DNA of 64,000 bases from TMED23 sp964639965 (GCA_964639965.1 CAZXGI010000004.1:1-64000); one strand, 5' to 3'; positions 24,515-33,774 are shown, counted from the stretch's first letter. The notes: generated by a model not told the origin, from the sequence alone. Numbers and translations are program-made.

Positions 24515-26458
24515 TTATTCGCCAAGCCCCATTTGTATATAACCAGAAGGACAAACATCAGCACAAATTTTACAGCCAATGCATTTTGTATAATCGGTAT
24601 CCACATAACGGCCCAAAGCAGCCTGATCTTTCTTTACTTTAAAAACAGCAACTTGTGGACAATAAATAACACAGTTATTGCACTCGAAACACATTCCACA
24701 GCTCATGCAACGGTTACCTTCAGCCTGAGCCTCCTCCTCCGTGAGATTATGGATTCGTTCCTCAAAATTACCAAGAACTTGATCCTTACTAATGTGAGTT
24801 TCTGGACGCCGTTTTCGAGCGTCGTATTCAAAATGCCCCAAAAACATTTCGTCGTGAGGGATTACCTGTGTTCCCGAGCGATCTTCATAATTATGAACAG
24901 CAAAGTTATCTTCTGAAGTGCCGCGGGTTGGAGTATGATCAAAATTTTCGGGTTTTAACTCACGTTGTGCTAATTCGTTTAATAGATTGAAGTGAAACAC
25001 ATCAACTTTTGGTCTTTTGTCAACTTGAATGCCGCCTAGAAAATTATTAATACTATCAGCTGCTACACGGCCTTGCCCGATTGCTGTAGTAAGAAGATGC
25101 GGTCTAATAATATCACCACCCGCAAAATGGGCTTCTTTATCTGTAACATTAAAGATTTTGTTAGTAGAAATAAAACCATTTCCATTATCCAACTCTTCTA
25201 GTCCCACCATATCGCCCATTTGACCAATCGCCGACACAATAACATCGCACTCAATTTCAAATTCTGTGCCTTGACGAGGTACTGGTTTATTGCCATCCAT
25301 GTCACATTCACACATACGAAGCGCTATCCCCCGGCCATTTTGATCTTGAATAACTTCAAGGGGCATAACTCCTCCCTTTAAATCTACCCCTTCACGCTCT
25401 GCATCTTCGCGTTCCCGTTCTGCTGCGGTCATTTCCTCGATAGGAAATAGTGATGTCAAAACTGCATCGACACCTTCACGTTTCATCGTGCCTGCGATAT
25501 CGTGTGCTGTGTGACCAAGCACGACATTCTCAGGCCGATCTTTTTCATGACTATTCAAAATATGTCCAATTCTTCTGGCTACCGAGGCAACGTCAATCGA
25601 CGTGTCACCTCCGCCAACGACAACAACTTTTTTCGACGCAAATTGGAGGCGACCCTTATTGAATGCTTCCAGAAAGGCAACTCCACTTATACAATTTTCT
25701 GCATCTCCTCCTGGCACTGGCAATGGGCGCCCGGTCTGTGCTCCAATCGCCCAGAATATTGCATCAAACTCTTCTTCTATTTCTTTGGTAGAGATATCTG
25801 TCCCAACTTTTGTCTCCATCCGCGTTTCAATACCGATATCCAAAATTCGCTGAACCTCTGCATCGACCATATCACGTGGAGTTCTATAACTTGGAATTCC
25901 ATAGCGCATCATTCCTCCAAGCTTTGCATGTGCATCAAATATGGTAACGCCATGCCCCTCTCTTCTTAACTGAAACGCAGCAGATAAACCCGCTGGCCCG
26001 CCGCCAATGACAGCAACTTTCTTTCCAGTTTCACGCTTTGGACCTTCCAATTTTAATTCATTTTCAATAGCCCAATCGCCGACATATTGCTCAACCGCAT
26101 TAATGCCAACGTAGTCATCCACTTCATTTCGATTACAACCATCCTCACACGGTGCCGGACAAACACGTCCCATTGTTGCAGGAAATGGATTGGCTTCTGC
26201 CATGCGATTAAATGCATATTCTTGCCACGACATACCTTCAACTGGTGGTTTATCAATACCGCGCGCTATGGAAAGCCAGCCACGTATATCATGACCAGAG
26301 GGACAACTACCCTGACAAGGAGGGGTTCGATGAACGTAAGTGGGACATTGATGTGAATGTCCTGCTGTGTGAATTTTTTCTAACCATTCAGGTGGCGATT
26401 GATTACCATCTTCATAACGCCGCCAAGTAAGAGCAGTATCTTCATTCAAATCAACCAT
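24515..26458 (-). CDS. dsrL: DsrL, iron-sulfur flavoprotein NAD(P)H:acceptor oxidoreductase
   Basis: 647 residues from MVDLNEDTALTW. AAGGGGCGG precedes this ATG, and it overlaps dsrK by 8 bases; a longer frame starts 17 codons earlier inside dsrK. The N-terminal Cys-rich domain (CPTYVHRTPPCQGSCPSGHD) and two dinucleotide folds (VAVIGGGPAGLSAAFQLRR; VVVVGGGDTSIDVASVARR) match the GltD/NfnB type. The C-terminus carries ferredoxin clusters (CMSCGMCFECNNCVIYCP; CIGCKICADVCPSG). DsrL couples DsrAB to NAD(P)H and is a marker of oxidative-type Dsr pathways. Confidence 0.95.
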   Translation of the reverse strand: MVDLNEDTALTWRRYEDGNQSPPEWLEKIHTAGHSHQCPTYVHRTPPCQGSCPSGHDIRGWLSIARGIDKPPVEGMSWQEYAFNRMAEANPFPATMGRVCPAPCEDGCNRNEVDDYVGINAVEQYVGDWAIENELKLEGPKRETGKKVAVIGGGPAGLSAAFQLRREGHGVTIFDAHAKLGGMMRYGIPSYRTPRDMVDAEVQRILDIGIETRMETKVGTDISTKEIEEEFDAIFWAIGAQTGRPLPVPGGDAENCISGVAFLEAFNKGRLQFASKKVVVVGGGDTSIDVASVARRIGHILNSHEKDRPENVVLGHTAHDIAGTMKREGVDAVLTSLFPIEEMTAAEREREDAEREGVDLKGGVMPLEVIQDQNGRGIALRMCECDMDGNKPVPRQGTEFEIECDVIVSAIGQMGDMVGLEELDNGNGFISTNKIFNVTDKEAHFAGGDIIRPHLLTTAIGQGRVAADSINNFLGGIQVDKRPKVDVFHFNLLNELAQRELKPENFDHTPTRGTSEDNFAVHNYEDRSGTQVIPHDEMFLGHFEYDARKRRPETHISKDQVLGNFEERIHNLTEEEAQAEGNRCMSCGMCFECNNCVIYCPQVAVFKVKKDQAALGRYVDTDYTKCIGCKICADVCPSGYIQMGLGE

Positions 26459-27974
26459 CGGCCGCCCCTTCATTTTCTGGCCCTTTCTGTCCATCAAGTA
26501 CAATGGCATTACTCACAAGTTCATGGACACTGATAATATCCGTCATTGCGAAACCATACATCGGCATCACTTTAGAAAACTGAGTTTTACAAATTGCACA
26601 AATAGCAGCCATATGTGTCACGCCATGATCTTTAACCACTTTCTCATATGCACTCATTCGTGGACTTGCACCTTTTGCTCTCAACTCCATCAAATCATCC
26701 GTTAATAAACCTCCACCGCCACCGCAACAGAAAGTATTTTCTTTGATGGTTTCCTCTGCCATATCGAAAAAATTATTACAGGTAGCTTTAATAATTTCCC
26801 GGGGTATCGTGAATTGTCCACCGGGAGTATTTCCCATTCGAGATCCTCGCGAAACATTGCACGAATCATGATAGGTAAGTGTCATATGGTCATTAGCTGA
26901 TTTATCCAATGTCAAAGCCCCATCTCTCATCAAGTTATATGTAAATTCGCATATATGTTGAGGTATGGGATAATTCTGATCTAGAAAATCAAATGGTCCA
27001 ACCAACGTATCCCAAAAGTTGTAGGCAACACGCCAGGCGTGACCACATTCTCCAACGACAATCCGTTTAACCCCCAACTCTAAGGCGGCATCTCTTATGC
27101 GTTCAGAAATTTTTCCCATTTGATCATGCGAGCCAATAAACATAGCAAAATTAGCCGCCTCGGAGGCCTTGGAACTCAATGTCCAACTCACGTTCGACTG
27201 ATGAAATACCTTTGCGTAACCGAGCAAACCATCAACATGGGGTTCAGCAAAAAAATCTGCACTTGGCGTAATTAACAAAATATCAGAACCCTTTTGATCC
27301 AACGGCAGGCGAACAGCTACACCGGTATCATCTTCCAGATCTTCTTCCAAATCCTCAAGTGTTGCCCGTAATGCTTTTTCAGGTAGCCCTAGATTATTAC
27401 CAATATCGTGCACTTTACCGATTATTTCATTACTATATTTCTGACCCATCCCGATGTGGTCCATAATCTCGCGAGCTGCCATAGAAAATTCTGCAGTATC
27501 AATACCATAGGGACAATAAACCGAACATCGACGACATTGTGAACACTGATGATAATAACTATACCACTCATCGAGAACGTCCCGGGTTAAATCTTTCGCC
27601 CCAACCAACCAAGGAAACCATCTTCCTACCCAAGTAAAATAGCGGCGATAGACTTTTCGCATTAAATCTTGACGCGCAACCGGCATATTTTTTGGGTCAC
27701 CCGTTCCCAGAAAATAATGACATTTATCCGTACAGGCACCACACTTTACGCAAGCATCCATATAAACGCTCAGAGCCCCCTGCCCATCCAATATTTCGCG
27801 AAATTTAGCAATGGCTTTATCGTGCCAATCGTCAACTAACTCACCGGGAAATCCCAACGCTGACTGATGGTCTGGAGCTGCTGAAAACGGCTTACAATGT
27901 GCCATTACTCCTGGATCAATTTTCGGAATCTCAGTCGGTTCTTTTAGTTTAGGAACAGTAAAATCATTCATCAT
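26451..27974 (-). CDS. dsrK: DsrK, HdrD-like Fe-S catalytic subunit
   Basis: 507 residues. Two [4Fe-4S] motifs occur near the N-terminus (CVKCGACTDKC; CSQCRRCSVYCPYG). The C-terminal half carries the CCG-type elements (ECGHAW, then NTFCCGGGGGLL) that build the noncubane cluster of heterodisulfide reductase HdrD. DsrK is cytoplasmic, bound to DsrM, and is thought to oxidise DsrC thiols or reduce its trisulfide. Its start follows the dsrM stop directly, a sign of translational coupling. Confidence 0.95.
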   Translation of the reverse strand: MMNDFTVPKLKEPTEIPKIDPGVMAHCKPFSAAPDHQSALGFPGELVDDWHDKAIAKFREILDGQGALSVYMDACVKCGACTDKCHYFLGTGDPKNMPVARQDLMRKVYRRYFTWVGRWFPWLVGAKDLTRDVLDEWYSYYHQCSQCRRCSVYCPYGIDTAEFSMAAREIMDHIGMGQKYSNEIIGKVHDIGNNLGLPEKALRATLEDLEEDLEDDTGVAVRLPLDQKGSDILLITPSADFFAEPHVDGLLGYAKVFHQSNVSWTLSSKASEAANFAMFIGSHDQMGKISERIRDAALELGVKRIVVGECGHAWRVAYNFWDTLVGPFDFLDQNYPIPQHICEFTYNLMRDGALTLDKSANDHMTLTYHDSCNVSRGSRMGNTPGGQFTIPREIIKATCNNFFDMAEETIKENTFCCGGGGGLLTDDLMELRAKGASPRMSAYEKVVKDHGVTHMAAICAICKTQFSKVMPMYGFAMTDIISVHELVSNAIVLDGQKGPENEGAADG

Positions 27975-28700
27975 TTACTCTCCCGTCTCAACCGGTTTTG
28001 ATACACCTGGAATGTAGCGCACTTCCCGGGGATTATCGACTTGATTTCGCGTGGGGCTAAAAAACACACCAGGAGCATGTAACAATTTGGAAAACGGAAA
28101 AATTATCATTAAAAGAGCAACCAAACCCAGATGGATAAGAACAGCAGGATCTTGGGGCAACGGTTGTAAATCAAAATACATAAGCCCAAGCATAAAAGCC
28201 TTAACGGCCACAATGTCTGTATGTTCAACGTATTTCATGAACAGACCACTGATAGCGATTGCTAATAACATAATGATCATCAGATGATCAGATGGACCGG
28301 TAATGTAGCGGACACGCTCAACAAATACACGACGCACACCCAAGGCAAACAAACCTATAACAAAGGCAAAAGCAGCATAAACACCAAAAGGCTGAATGAC
28401 GGTGATCCAACCCCAAACTGGATCAACAAAGTAACGCAAATGACGCAACAGAATAAAAACCATGGCAACATGAAATACCCAACCAAATATCCATGTCCAT
28501 TTATTGGCACGAAATAAACTTTGAAAAAGAATGACCTCGCGCAACATCCGCAAAACAACACCTTTTCGGGTCGTTGGCGCAGGTGTTGTAGGAATTTTCA
28601 ATGGTACGACTGTTGTAGCATACTTTTTAATCTTAAAAGCAAGACCGCCTATAAGAACTAGAGTAGCTGCATAAAACAAAATAGCATATGCTATGTTCAC
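27975..28700 (-). CDS. dsrM: DsrM, NarI-like diheme b membrane subunit
   Basis: 241 residues with five or six membrane helices and conserved His in FHVAMVFILLRHLRYF and LIHLGLVALLMIIFPFSKLLHAPG, expected heme b ligands. This matches the NarI-type cytochrome b of DsrMK, which exchanges electrons with quinone. It is one of the shorter DsrM forms. It lies 36 bases after dsrC and abuts dsrK. Confidence 0.93.
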   Translation of the reverse strand: MNIAYAILFYAATLVLIGGLAFKIKKYATTVVPLKIPTTPAPTTRKGVVLRMLREVILFQSLFRANKWTWIFGWVFHVAMVFILLRHLRYFVDPVWGWITVIQPFGVYAAFAFVIGLFALGVRRVFVERVRYITGPSDHLMIIMLLAIAISGLFMKYVEHTDIVAVKAFMLGLMYFDLQPLPQDPAVLIHLGLVALLMIIFPFSKLLHAPGVFFSPTRNQVDNPREVRYIPGVSKPVETGE

Positions 28701-28736
28701 GTCTGGCCTCTATAAAAATTCAAAGTTTCTAATCGG

Positions 28737-29069
28737 CTATACGCAGCCAGTGGGTTTAGGAAGGCCAGCAATTTTACAAGCCTGCTTAGCAGGGCCATAT
28801 GGAAATAACTCATAAAGATACTTGCTATTGCCTTTATCAGCACCAAGAGACTTTTTAATTGCCTTTGTCAAAACACGAACCGCAGGGGCTATTTGGTATT
28901 CCTCATAGTAATCCCGAAGAAAATTTACCACTTCCCAATGATCATCACTCATATCGATATTTTCCGTTTCAGCAATTGCATCGGCTAATTCCTCAGACCA
29001 GTTAGAAATGTCAGTAATATAACCCTCTTCATCTGCGCCAATAGTTTGATCATTTACCGAATATTCCAT
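28737..29069 (-). CDS. dsrC: DsrC, sulfur-carrier protein
   Basis: 110 residues. The C-terminal arm ACKIAGLPKPTGCV has both conserved cysteines (third from the last hydrophobic block, and penultimate), the arrangement needed to carry a trisulfide between DsrAB and DsrK. TusE proteins have only the last one, so this is true DsrC. The core has DHWEVVNFLRDYYEEYQIAPAVRVLTK. It is preceded by AAAAGGAG and placed between dsrH and dsrM. Confidence 0.97.
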   Translation of the reverse strand: MEYSVNDQTIGADEEGYITDISNWSEELADAIAETENIDMSDDHWEVVNFLRDYYEEYQIAPAVRVLTKAIKKSLGADKGNSKYLYELFPYGPAKQACKIAGLPKPTGCV

Positions 29070-29123
29070 TTGATTTTCTCCTTTTAAAATTTTTTCAATT
29101 TTCTTTTATTAATTTAAAGAAAC

Positions 29124-29432
29124 TTAAAGCCATGACTGAACAGAAGAGCATTCCTCAACCAAGTCAACAAACCCCGCATAGTCAATAAGCTGCAATTCAT
29201 CAACAAGAGGTTTTTCACTTAAGCCTCTAGCTGCAAGATCCGGGGCTAGAGCGAAAATTTTTATCTCAGCATTCCGACCTACAATTTCATCACTCACCGT
29301 TGTATCAAGTAACGCACCATAGACCCCATCTTCAATCAACAGAATAGTAGAACCAGATTTTGCACGTCGCAAACAATCCGACAAAGAATTGGTTTCAAAC
29401 GGTGACTTATTTACTGTATGCAATAACGCCAC
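29124..29432 (-). CDS. dsrH: DsrH (TusB-like) sulfur-relay subunit
   Basis: 102 residues. MALLHTVNKSPFETNSLSDC places a Cys at residue 20, the position conserved in DsrH of purple sulfur bacteria. It forms the DsrE2F2H2 hexamer, which takes sulfur from TusA and passes it to DsrC. It sits 9 bases after dsrF. It is also related to the tRNA-thiolation protein TusB; dsr context decides. Confidence 0.93.
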   Translation of the reverse strand: MALLHTVNKSPFETNSLSDCLRRAKSGSTILLIEDGVYGALLDTTVSDEIVGRNAEIKIFALAPDLAARGLSEKPLVDELQLIDYAGFVDLVEECSSVQSWL

Positions 29433-29441
29433 AATAAACTC

Positions 29442-29834
29442 CTAAAAGGAAACAATAACATCTTGCTGATCCATTAAATCAGCAACTTGTTGTGAGTCGA
29501 GTATCTCCACCGGTATTACAAGGTCATCTTCATCAAGACCCCTCGCTTTTAGTGACTCACGCTCAACATAAACCTTTTCAACTTCATAGCCTTCCAATGC
29601 CCTATAAGTCGGGGAAAAATTTTTCATATTTATACCCGAAGTTTCCTGATCTTTCTTGATTTGGAATACGCCATCATCGATAAAAACCATACTTACATCT
29701 TGATCGAATGCTGCCGTTATAAGTACGACTTCAAGTCCTTCTAGCGCGTAAACCGTCCCATAGGGCCCCTTGCGGTTAACATACATAAACTTCTTAACAG
29801 GGCCATCAAATTCATCATCTTCAAAATCCGCCAT
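29442..29834 (-). CDS. dsrF: DsrF (TusC-like) sulfur-relay subunit
   Basis: 130 residues, with the DsrE/F fold seen in KFMYVNRKGPYGTVYALEGLEVVLITAAF and VSMVFIDDGVFQIKK. It is the middle subunit of the DsrEFH hexamer. There is no cysteine in the whole protein, so sulfur transfer must run through DsrE and DsrH, with DsrF structural. It starts 10 bases after dsrE. Confidence 0.92.
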   Translation of the reverse strand: MADFEDDEFDGPVKKFMYVNRKGPYGTVYALEGLEVVLITAAFDQDVSMVFIDDGVFQIKKDQETSGINMKNFSPTYRALEGYEVEKVYVERESLKARGLDEDDLVIPVEILDSQQVADLMDQQDVIVSF

Positions 29835-29844
29835 CGGTTATTTC

Positions 29845-30204
29845 CTAGTCCCCAAAAGTGATAAGTTTATCACCGGTTATACCCGCTTCAACTAGTTGGC
29901 CTAGACCCGAAATTTTGAATCCTTCGGCTAGCAAATCGTCGGTAATACCTCGGCGCATAGCTGCGGCAACGCAAACCACCAAGTCAATACCATGCTCCTT
30001 TGCCAAATCAGACCAAAGAGTAACTAAATTGCGATCGTCACTTGGTGGATCAGCAAACTTGGTAGAATTATTTACGCCATCATGGTAAAAAAATACCCGC
30101 ACAATTTCATGCCCTTTCTCTAACGCAGCTTTTGAGAAAAGATAGGCGGTATCTGAAGCCTGATGCGTAAACGGCCCTTCATTTACTAAAATCCCTAATT
30201 TCAT
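29845..30204 (-). CDS. dsrE: DsrE (TusD-like) sulfurtransferase subunit
   Basis: 119 residues. The active Cys is at residue 78 in DLVVCVAAAMRRG, the same number as the essential persulfide Cys of Allochromatium DsrE. The N-terminus (MKLGILVNEGPFTHQASDTAY) and RVFFYHDGV are typical. It accepts sulfur from TusA and relays it to DsrC. It follows dsrB by 14 bases. Confidence 0.94.
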   Translation of the reverse strand: MKLGILVNEGPFTHQASDTAYLFSKAALEKGHEIVRVFFYHDGVNNSTKFADPPSDDRNLVTLWSDLAKEHGIDLVVCVAAAMRRGITDDLLAEGFKISGLGQLVEAGITGDKLITFGD

Positions 30205-30218
30205 ATCATGTTTCCTTG

Positions 30219-31301
30219 TTAGAAGTGCACATGAGCTGAAGCATTGAGACTGTCGCGTGCCCCCCTGAAATCATCAATATGAAAGCGAGTAAAAGGAATA
30301 TCTGCCAATTCAAAAAAACGTGGCCAACCAATTCTTTCAATCCATTCTCCTAAACGCTCCCAATCCCTGCCACCATCCTTGTAAGCGTAAAGAATTTTTT
30401 TCACAACCTCGCCTACCTCAGGCCAATGCGGCGGATTATTTGGCAATCCTGCTACCGCTAATTTATGAAAAGTAGGTTTGGAGCGGGCGTTAGAATGTTT
30501 TCCTCCAACCCAAACGGCAATTTTGGTTGATTCATCGCTATTAATTTGCATCGGAGGGCATGGAGCATAGCACGCTCCGCAGCAAATACACTTTTGTTCG
30601 TCAACTTCCAGAGATGGTTTACCGTTTACCAAAGCGGGTCGAATAGCGGCAACGGGACAACGAGCTACGACTGCGGGTCGTTCACAAACATTTGCAACAA
30701 GATCATGATTGATCACAGGCGGTTTAGTGTATTGAACGTTTATAGCAATATCGCCCTGACCGCCGCAATTAATTTGACAACAAGATGTGGTTATTCTAAC
30801 CCGATTCGGCATCTCCTCTTGAACAAACTCCTTGTGAAGATCATCCATTAAAGATTTCACGACGCCGGAGGCATCCGTACCCGGAATATCACAATGGAGC
30901 CAACCTTGTGTATGAGAAATCATAGAAACAGAGTTTCCAGTACCACCGATCGGAAAACCCTCGGCCTCTAATGCCTCTATAAGTGGATCAACCTGTCCTT
31001 CACTACTAACCATATATTCTATATTACTGCGAGTAGTAAAGCGCACATGCCCTTCCGCTCGCAAATCCGCAATATCACATAGCTTCCTGATTGTATGGAC
31101 GTCCATCTGGCGTTGCGTTCCAGCCCGAACAGTCCACACTTCATCTCCATTGTGGGCAACATGGTGTATAACGCCGGGCCGCGGGCGATCATGCCACTTC
31201 CAGTTTCCGTAATTTTTCTTCAGCATTGGATGCATCTGAGGAAACGGGTCCATTACCCCAGTTTCATCAGGCCGACGCGGTTCAACTGCTGCTTCTGTCA
31301 T
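30219..31301 (-). CDS. dsrB: DsrB, dissimilatory sulfite reductase beta subunit
   Basis: 360 residues, preceded by AGGAGAGACAGGAT. Siroheme/[4Fe-4S] Cys residues occur in TSCCQINCGG, with further Cys in CERPAVVARCP. The inserted ferredoxin domain is CICCGACYAPCPPMQ near residue 240. HTQGWLHCDIPGTDASGVVK near residue 130 is the conserved DsrB substrate-side block. With DsrA it forms the alpha2-beta2 enzyme. Here, with dsrL and dsrEFH present, it should run in the oxidative direction, releasing sulfite. It lies 12 bases after dsrA. Confidence 0.97.
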   Translation of the reverse strand: MTEAAVEPRRPDETGVMDPFPQMHPMLKKNYGNWKWHDRPRPGVIHHVAHNGDEVWTVRAGTQRQMDVHTIRKLCDIADLRAEGHVRFTTRSNIEYMVSSEGQVDPLIEALEAEGFPIGGTGNSVSMISHTQGWLHCDIPGTDASGVVKSLMDDLHKEFVQEEMPNRVRITTSCCQINCGGQGDIAINVQYTKPPVINHDLVANVCERPAVVARCPVAAIRPALVNGKPSLEVDEQKCICCGACYAPCPPMQINSDESTKIAVWVGGKHSNARSKPTFHKLAVAGLPNNPPHWPEVGEVVKKILYAYKDGGRDWERLGEWIERIGWPRFFELADIPFTRFHIDDFRGARDSLNASAHVHF

Positions 31302-31313
31302 ATCCTGTCTCTC

Positions 31314-32597
31314 CTACTCAGCTGCGGTCTTAGAATTTTCCGCATCTTTGCGGTCATACCACTTATCAGCTTCAGCATCCCATTTTGACGTATCTACATA
31401 CGAGTTCGTTCGCGGATGATTGACCATGTTAGGATCTATTTCCACGCCGACACCATCGAGAAAATTAATCAGGCCAATCCGATCAATTGTCTCACCGACT
31501 CGTTCATGTTCTAAAGCGTTTTCCGCAAAAAAATCTATTACATTTCCAGCTATTTCCTCGAGCTTTTCATAATCTTCATCTGTTTCAAGTTTGAGAAAAG
31601 GCACTACAACGGTTCCCATTTGATCACCTATTTTAAGAGACCGCTTGCCCCCTATCAGTATTGTCACGCCCTTATCATCGCCGGGGGAAAGAGCTTTATT
31701 CATGACATTTAGACAATGCATACAGCGAACACAACTCTCGTTGTCTACGTCGAGCGTATCATCATCATTAAGACTTAAGGCATTTGTCGGACAGCGCGTT
31801 ATTACGTTATCTATAGTATATTTTCGACCGGCTTCGGCCACGTATTTCTTCACTTCTTCCTGATCCACCTTCATTTCATCGCGCCAAGTGCCAATTACCG
31901 CAAAATCGGCACGATGGATTGCGTTGACACAGTCATTAGCGCAGCCCGAGAACTTAAACTTAAACTTGTATGGCAAAGCTGGTCGATGCATTTCGTCCAA
32001 AAACGCATTAATGATTTGCCGATGTGCCTTCACTTCATCATAGCAAGATTGCTCGCAACGGGCATGGCCAACACAACTCATCGAAGTTCGAAGAGCAGGC
32101 CCCGCTCCTCCCATATCAAGACCAATTTCATTCAAGCCGTCAAAAGCCTTTTGGACGTTTTCCGTTGTCGCGCCCTGAAACATTATATCACCACTTTGCC
32201 CATGTAAGGCAATCAGACCTGACCCATGCTCTTCCCAAACATCACACATTTTGCGCAAAAGATCCGTGCTATAATGCATGCCGGCGGGTGGTTGAACGCG
32301 CAATGTATGAAACTCGCTAGATTCTGGGTATTTTTCGGGAACCTGCGAAAAGCGAGGAATAACACCTCCTCCATAACCAAAAACACTTACAGTACCGCCT
32401 TTCCAATAGCCAAGCCTCGTTTCATAAGAGTGCTCAAGCTGGCCCATTAGATCATTCATCATGGGTGCATATTGCTTATCGTCATCATTCGCTAGTCTCT
32501 TAAGACCATCAACAAAACTGGGCCACTTACCACCCTGCAGTTCGTCTAATAAGGGCGTTTCGTGTTTTTCACCGTTGGATCTTTTCTTTTTACTCAT
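31314..32597 (-). CDS. dsrA: DsrA, dissimilatory sulfite reductase alpha subunit
   Basis: 427 residues from MSKKKRSNGEKHE. This ATG has GGAGG seven bases upstream; the frame extends 24 codons further but with no ribosome site. Cluster-binding Cys are in SCVGHARCEQSCYDE and FSGCANDCVNAIHRADF, and the ferredoxin insert has CVRCMHCLN. The protein is intact and of normal size. It is the first gene of dsrABEFHCMKLJOPN, and the 42-bp palindrome and candidate promoter lie 70 bases upstream. Confidence 0.98.
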   Translation of the reverse strand: MSKKKRSNGEKHETPLLDELQGGKWPSFVDGLKRLANDDDKQYAPMMNDLMGQLEHSYETRLGYWKGGTVSVFGYGGGVIPRFSQVPEKYPESSEFHTLRVQPPAGMHYSTDLLRKMCDVWEEHGSGLIALHGQSGDIMFQGATTENVQKAFDGLNEIGLDMGGAGPALRTSMSCVGHARCEQSCYDEVKAHRQIINAFLDEMHRPALPYKFKFKFSGCANDCVNAIHRADFAVIGTWRDEMKVDQEEVKKYVAEAGRKYTIDNVITRCPTNALSLNDDDTLDVDNESCVRCMHCLNVMNKALSPGDDKGVTILIGGKRSLKIGDQMGTVVVPFLKLETDEDYEKLEEIAGNVIDFFAENALEHERVGETIDRIGLINFLDGVGVEIDPNMVNHPRTNSYVDTSKWDAEADKWYDRKDAENSKTAAE

Positions 32598-32666
32598 AAA
32601 AAAAGCCTCCGCACTAGATTTTTCAAAAGCTAAGTCCATGCAAAACAATAATCCACAGTAGACTGC

Positions 32667-32708
32667 CATTGATTATATATTACACTATGATGTATGATAT
32701 AATCAATG
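32667..32708. promoter_or_regulatory. 42-bp near-perfect palindrome with candidate dsrA promoter
   Basis: Outer arms CATTGATTATAT (32667-32678) and ATATAATCAATG (32697-32708) are exact reverse complements. Inner arms TACA and TGTA continue the symmetry; only a two-base pair and the six-base centre break it. Read toward dsrA, TTGATT (32706-32701) and TAATAT (32682-32677), 18 bases apart, form a plausible promoter lying within the palindrome. A dimeric or tetrameric regulator could block or activate dsr transcription here. Binding is inferred. Confidence 0.55.
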
Positions 32709-32858
32709 TTTTACTAAAATATAAAATAAGGCATAAAATTTCAATGAAAATCTACAATTTAGTCTCAATAAGAATAAAAATACATATATAACAATGATTT
32801 AAAGTAAGAAATCTAATATTTTTTTCCTGTTACAGAAAATAGGGCCTTTTAACAAAAT

Positions 32859-33749
32859 ATGGGTATACCAATAAACATCAGTGATAATGACATTTATCTG
32901 CGATGGCGAGATGAAAAACTTGAAAAATACCCCCGTAGTATTGAGGATTTAACGGTTAAAATTACCACACCTGGCGAGCCGAACAAACATAATATAGAAA
33001 AATTAAAGGCTCTGTGTCTTAAATCCAACATGGTAATCTATAAAGCCCCTGAAGAAATTATTGAGAATAAAAACATTGCCTTAAACATGGGTATTTCCCT
33101 TGGTCTACAGCATATTGAACGATCCTTAACAACTGAGAACGATGGCGTCAGCGAGTTATCAGTAATAGGGGCCGGTGTAAAAAGCCATTATATCCCGTAC
33201 ACAGATAAACGGCTCGGTTGGCATACTGATGGTTGTTACAACGATACAAATAACCAAATAAATGGCTTTATATTGCACTGCGTTCGCGCTGCAAAAGATG
33301 GTGGTGAAAACCATCTACTTGACCCCGATATAGCTTATATTCTCTTGAGAGACGAAAACCCAGAATTTATTGAAGGTTTGATGCTAGATGACGCACTAAC
33401 TATCCCTCAAAATAAAGAAAATGGGATTATACTTCGAAAAAAACAAACTGGACCAGTTCTTACAATCCAGAAAAATAATCTTAATACAGGTATTAGAGCA
33501 ATTCACTTTCGTTATACAAGTCGCCAAACTTTTGTGCTGTGGAACAAGGATACTCGCACTCAAGGCGCATTGGACTTTCTAAAAAAAACTCTCCAAGCTA
33601 GATGCCCATATATATTTCGCATAAAATTGCAACCAGGATCTGGTATCATTGGAAATAATATCCTTCATAATCGAACAAAGTTTAAAAACGGCGAATCAAA
33701 AGCTGGTCAGCGTTTATTTTATAGAATCTACTATAAAGATAGAATATAG
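32859..33749 (+). CDS. TauD/TfdA-like Fe(II)/2-oxoglutarate dioxygenase family protein
   Basis: 296 residues. The iron facial triad is visible: H-T-D in LGWHTDGCYN (about residues 124-130), and a distal His in NNILHNRTKF near residue 270, followed by an Arg-rich stretch (AGQRLFYRIYY) expected to bind 2-oxoglutarate. The family hydroxylates small molecules, including taurine, other sulfonates, carnitine precursors and aryloxy acids. The divergent position next to dsrA makes a sulfonate tempting, since taurine cleavage gives sulfite, but sequence alone does not show it. Confidence 0.8.
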   Translation: MGIPINISDNDIYLRWRDEKLEKYPRSIEDLTVKITTPGEPNKHNIEKLKALCLKSNMVIYKAPEEIIENKNIALNMGISLGLQHIERSLTTENDGVSELSVIGAGVKSHYIPYTDKRLGWHTDGCYNDTNNQINGFILHCVRAAKDGGENHLLDPDIAYILLRDENPEFIEGLMLDDALTIPQNKENGIILRKKQTGPVLTIQKNNLNTGIRAIHFRYTSRQTFVLWNKDTRTQGALDFLKKTLQARCPYIFRIKLQPGSGIIGNNILHNRTKFKNGESKAGQRLFYRIYYKDRI

Positions 33750-33774
33750 AGTTATTAGATCGTAAGGAAAAAAA

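Noticed and set aside
32598..32669. Longer DsrA start
   Set aside because: No ribosome site; GGAGG lies before the internal ATG at 32597.
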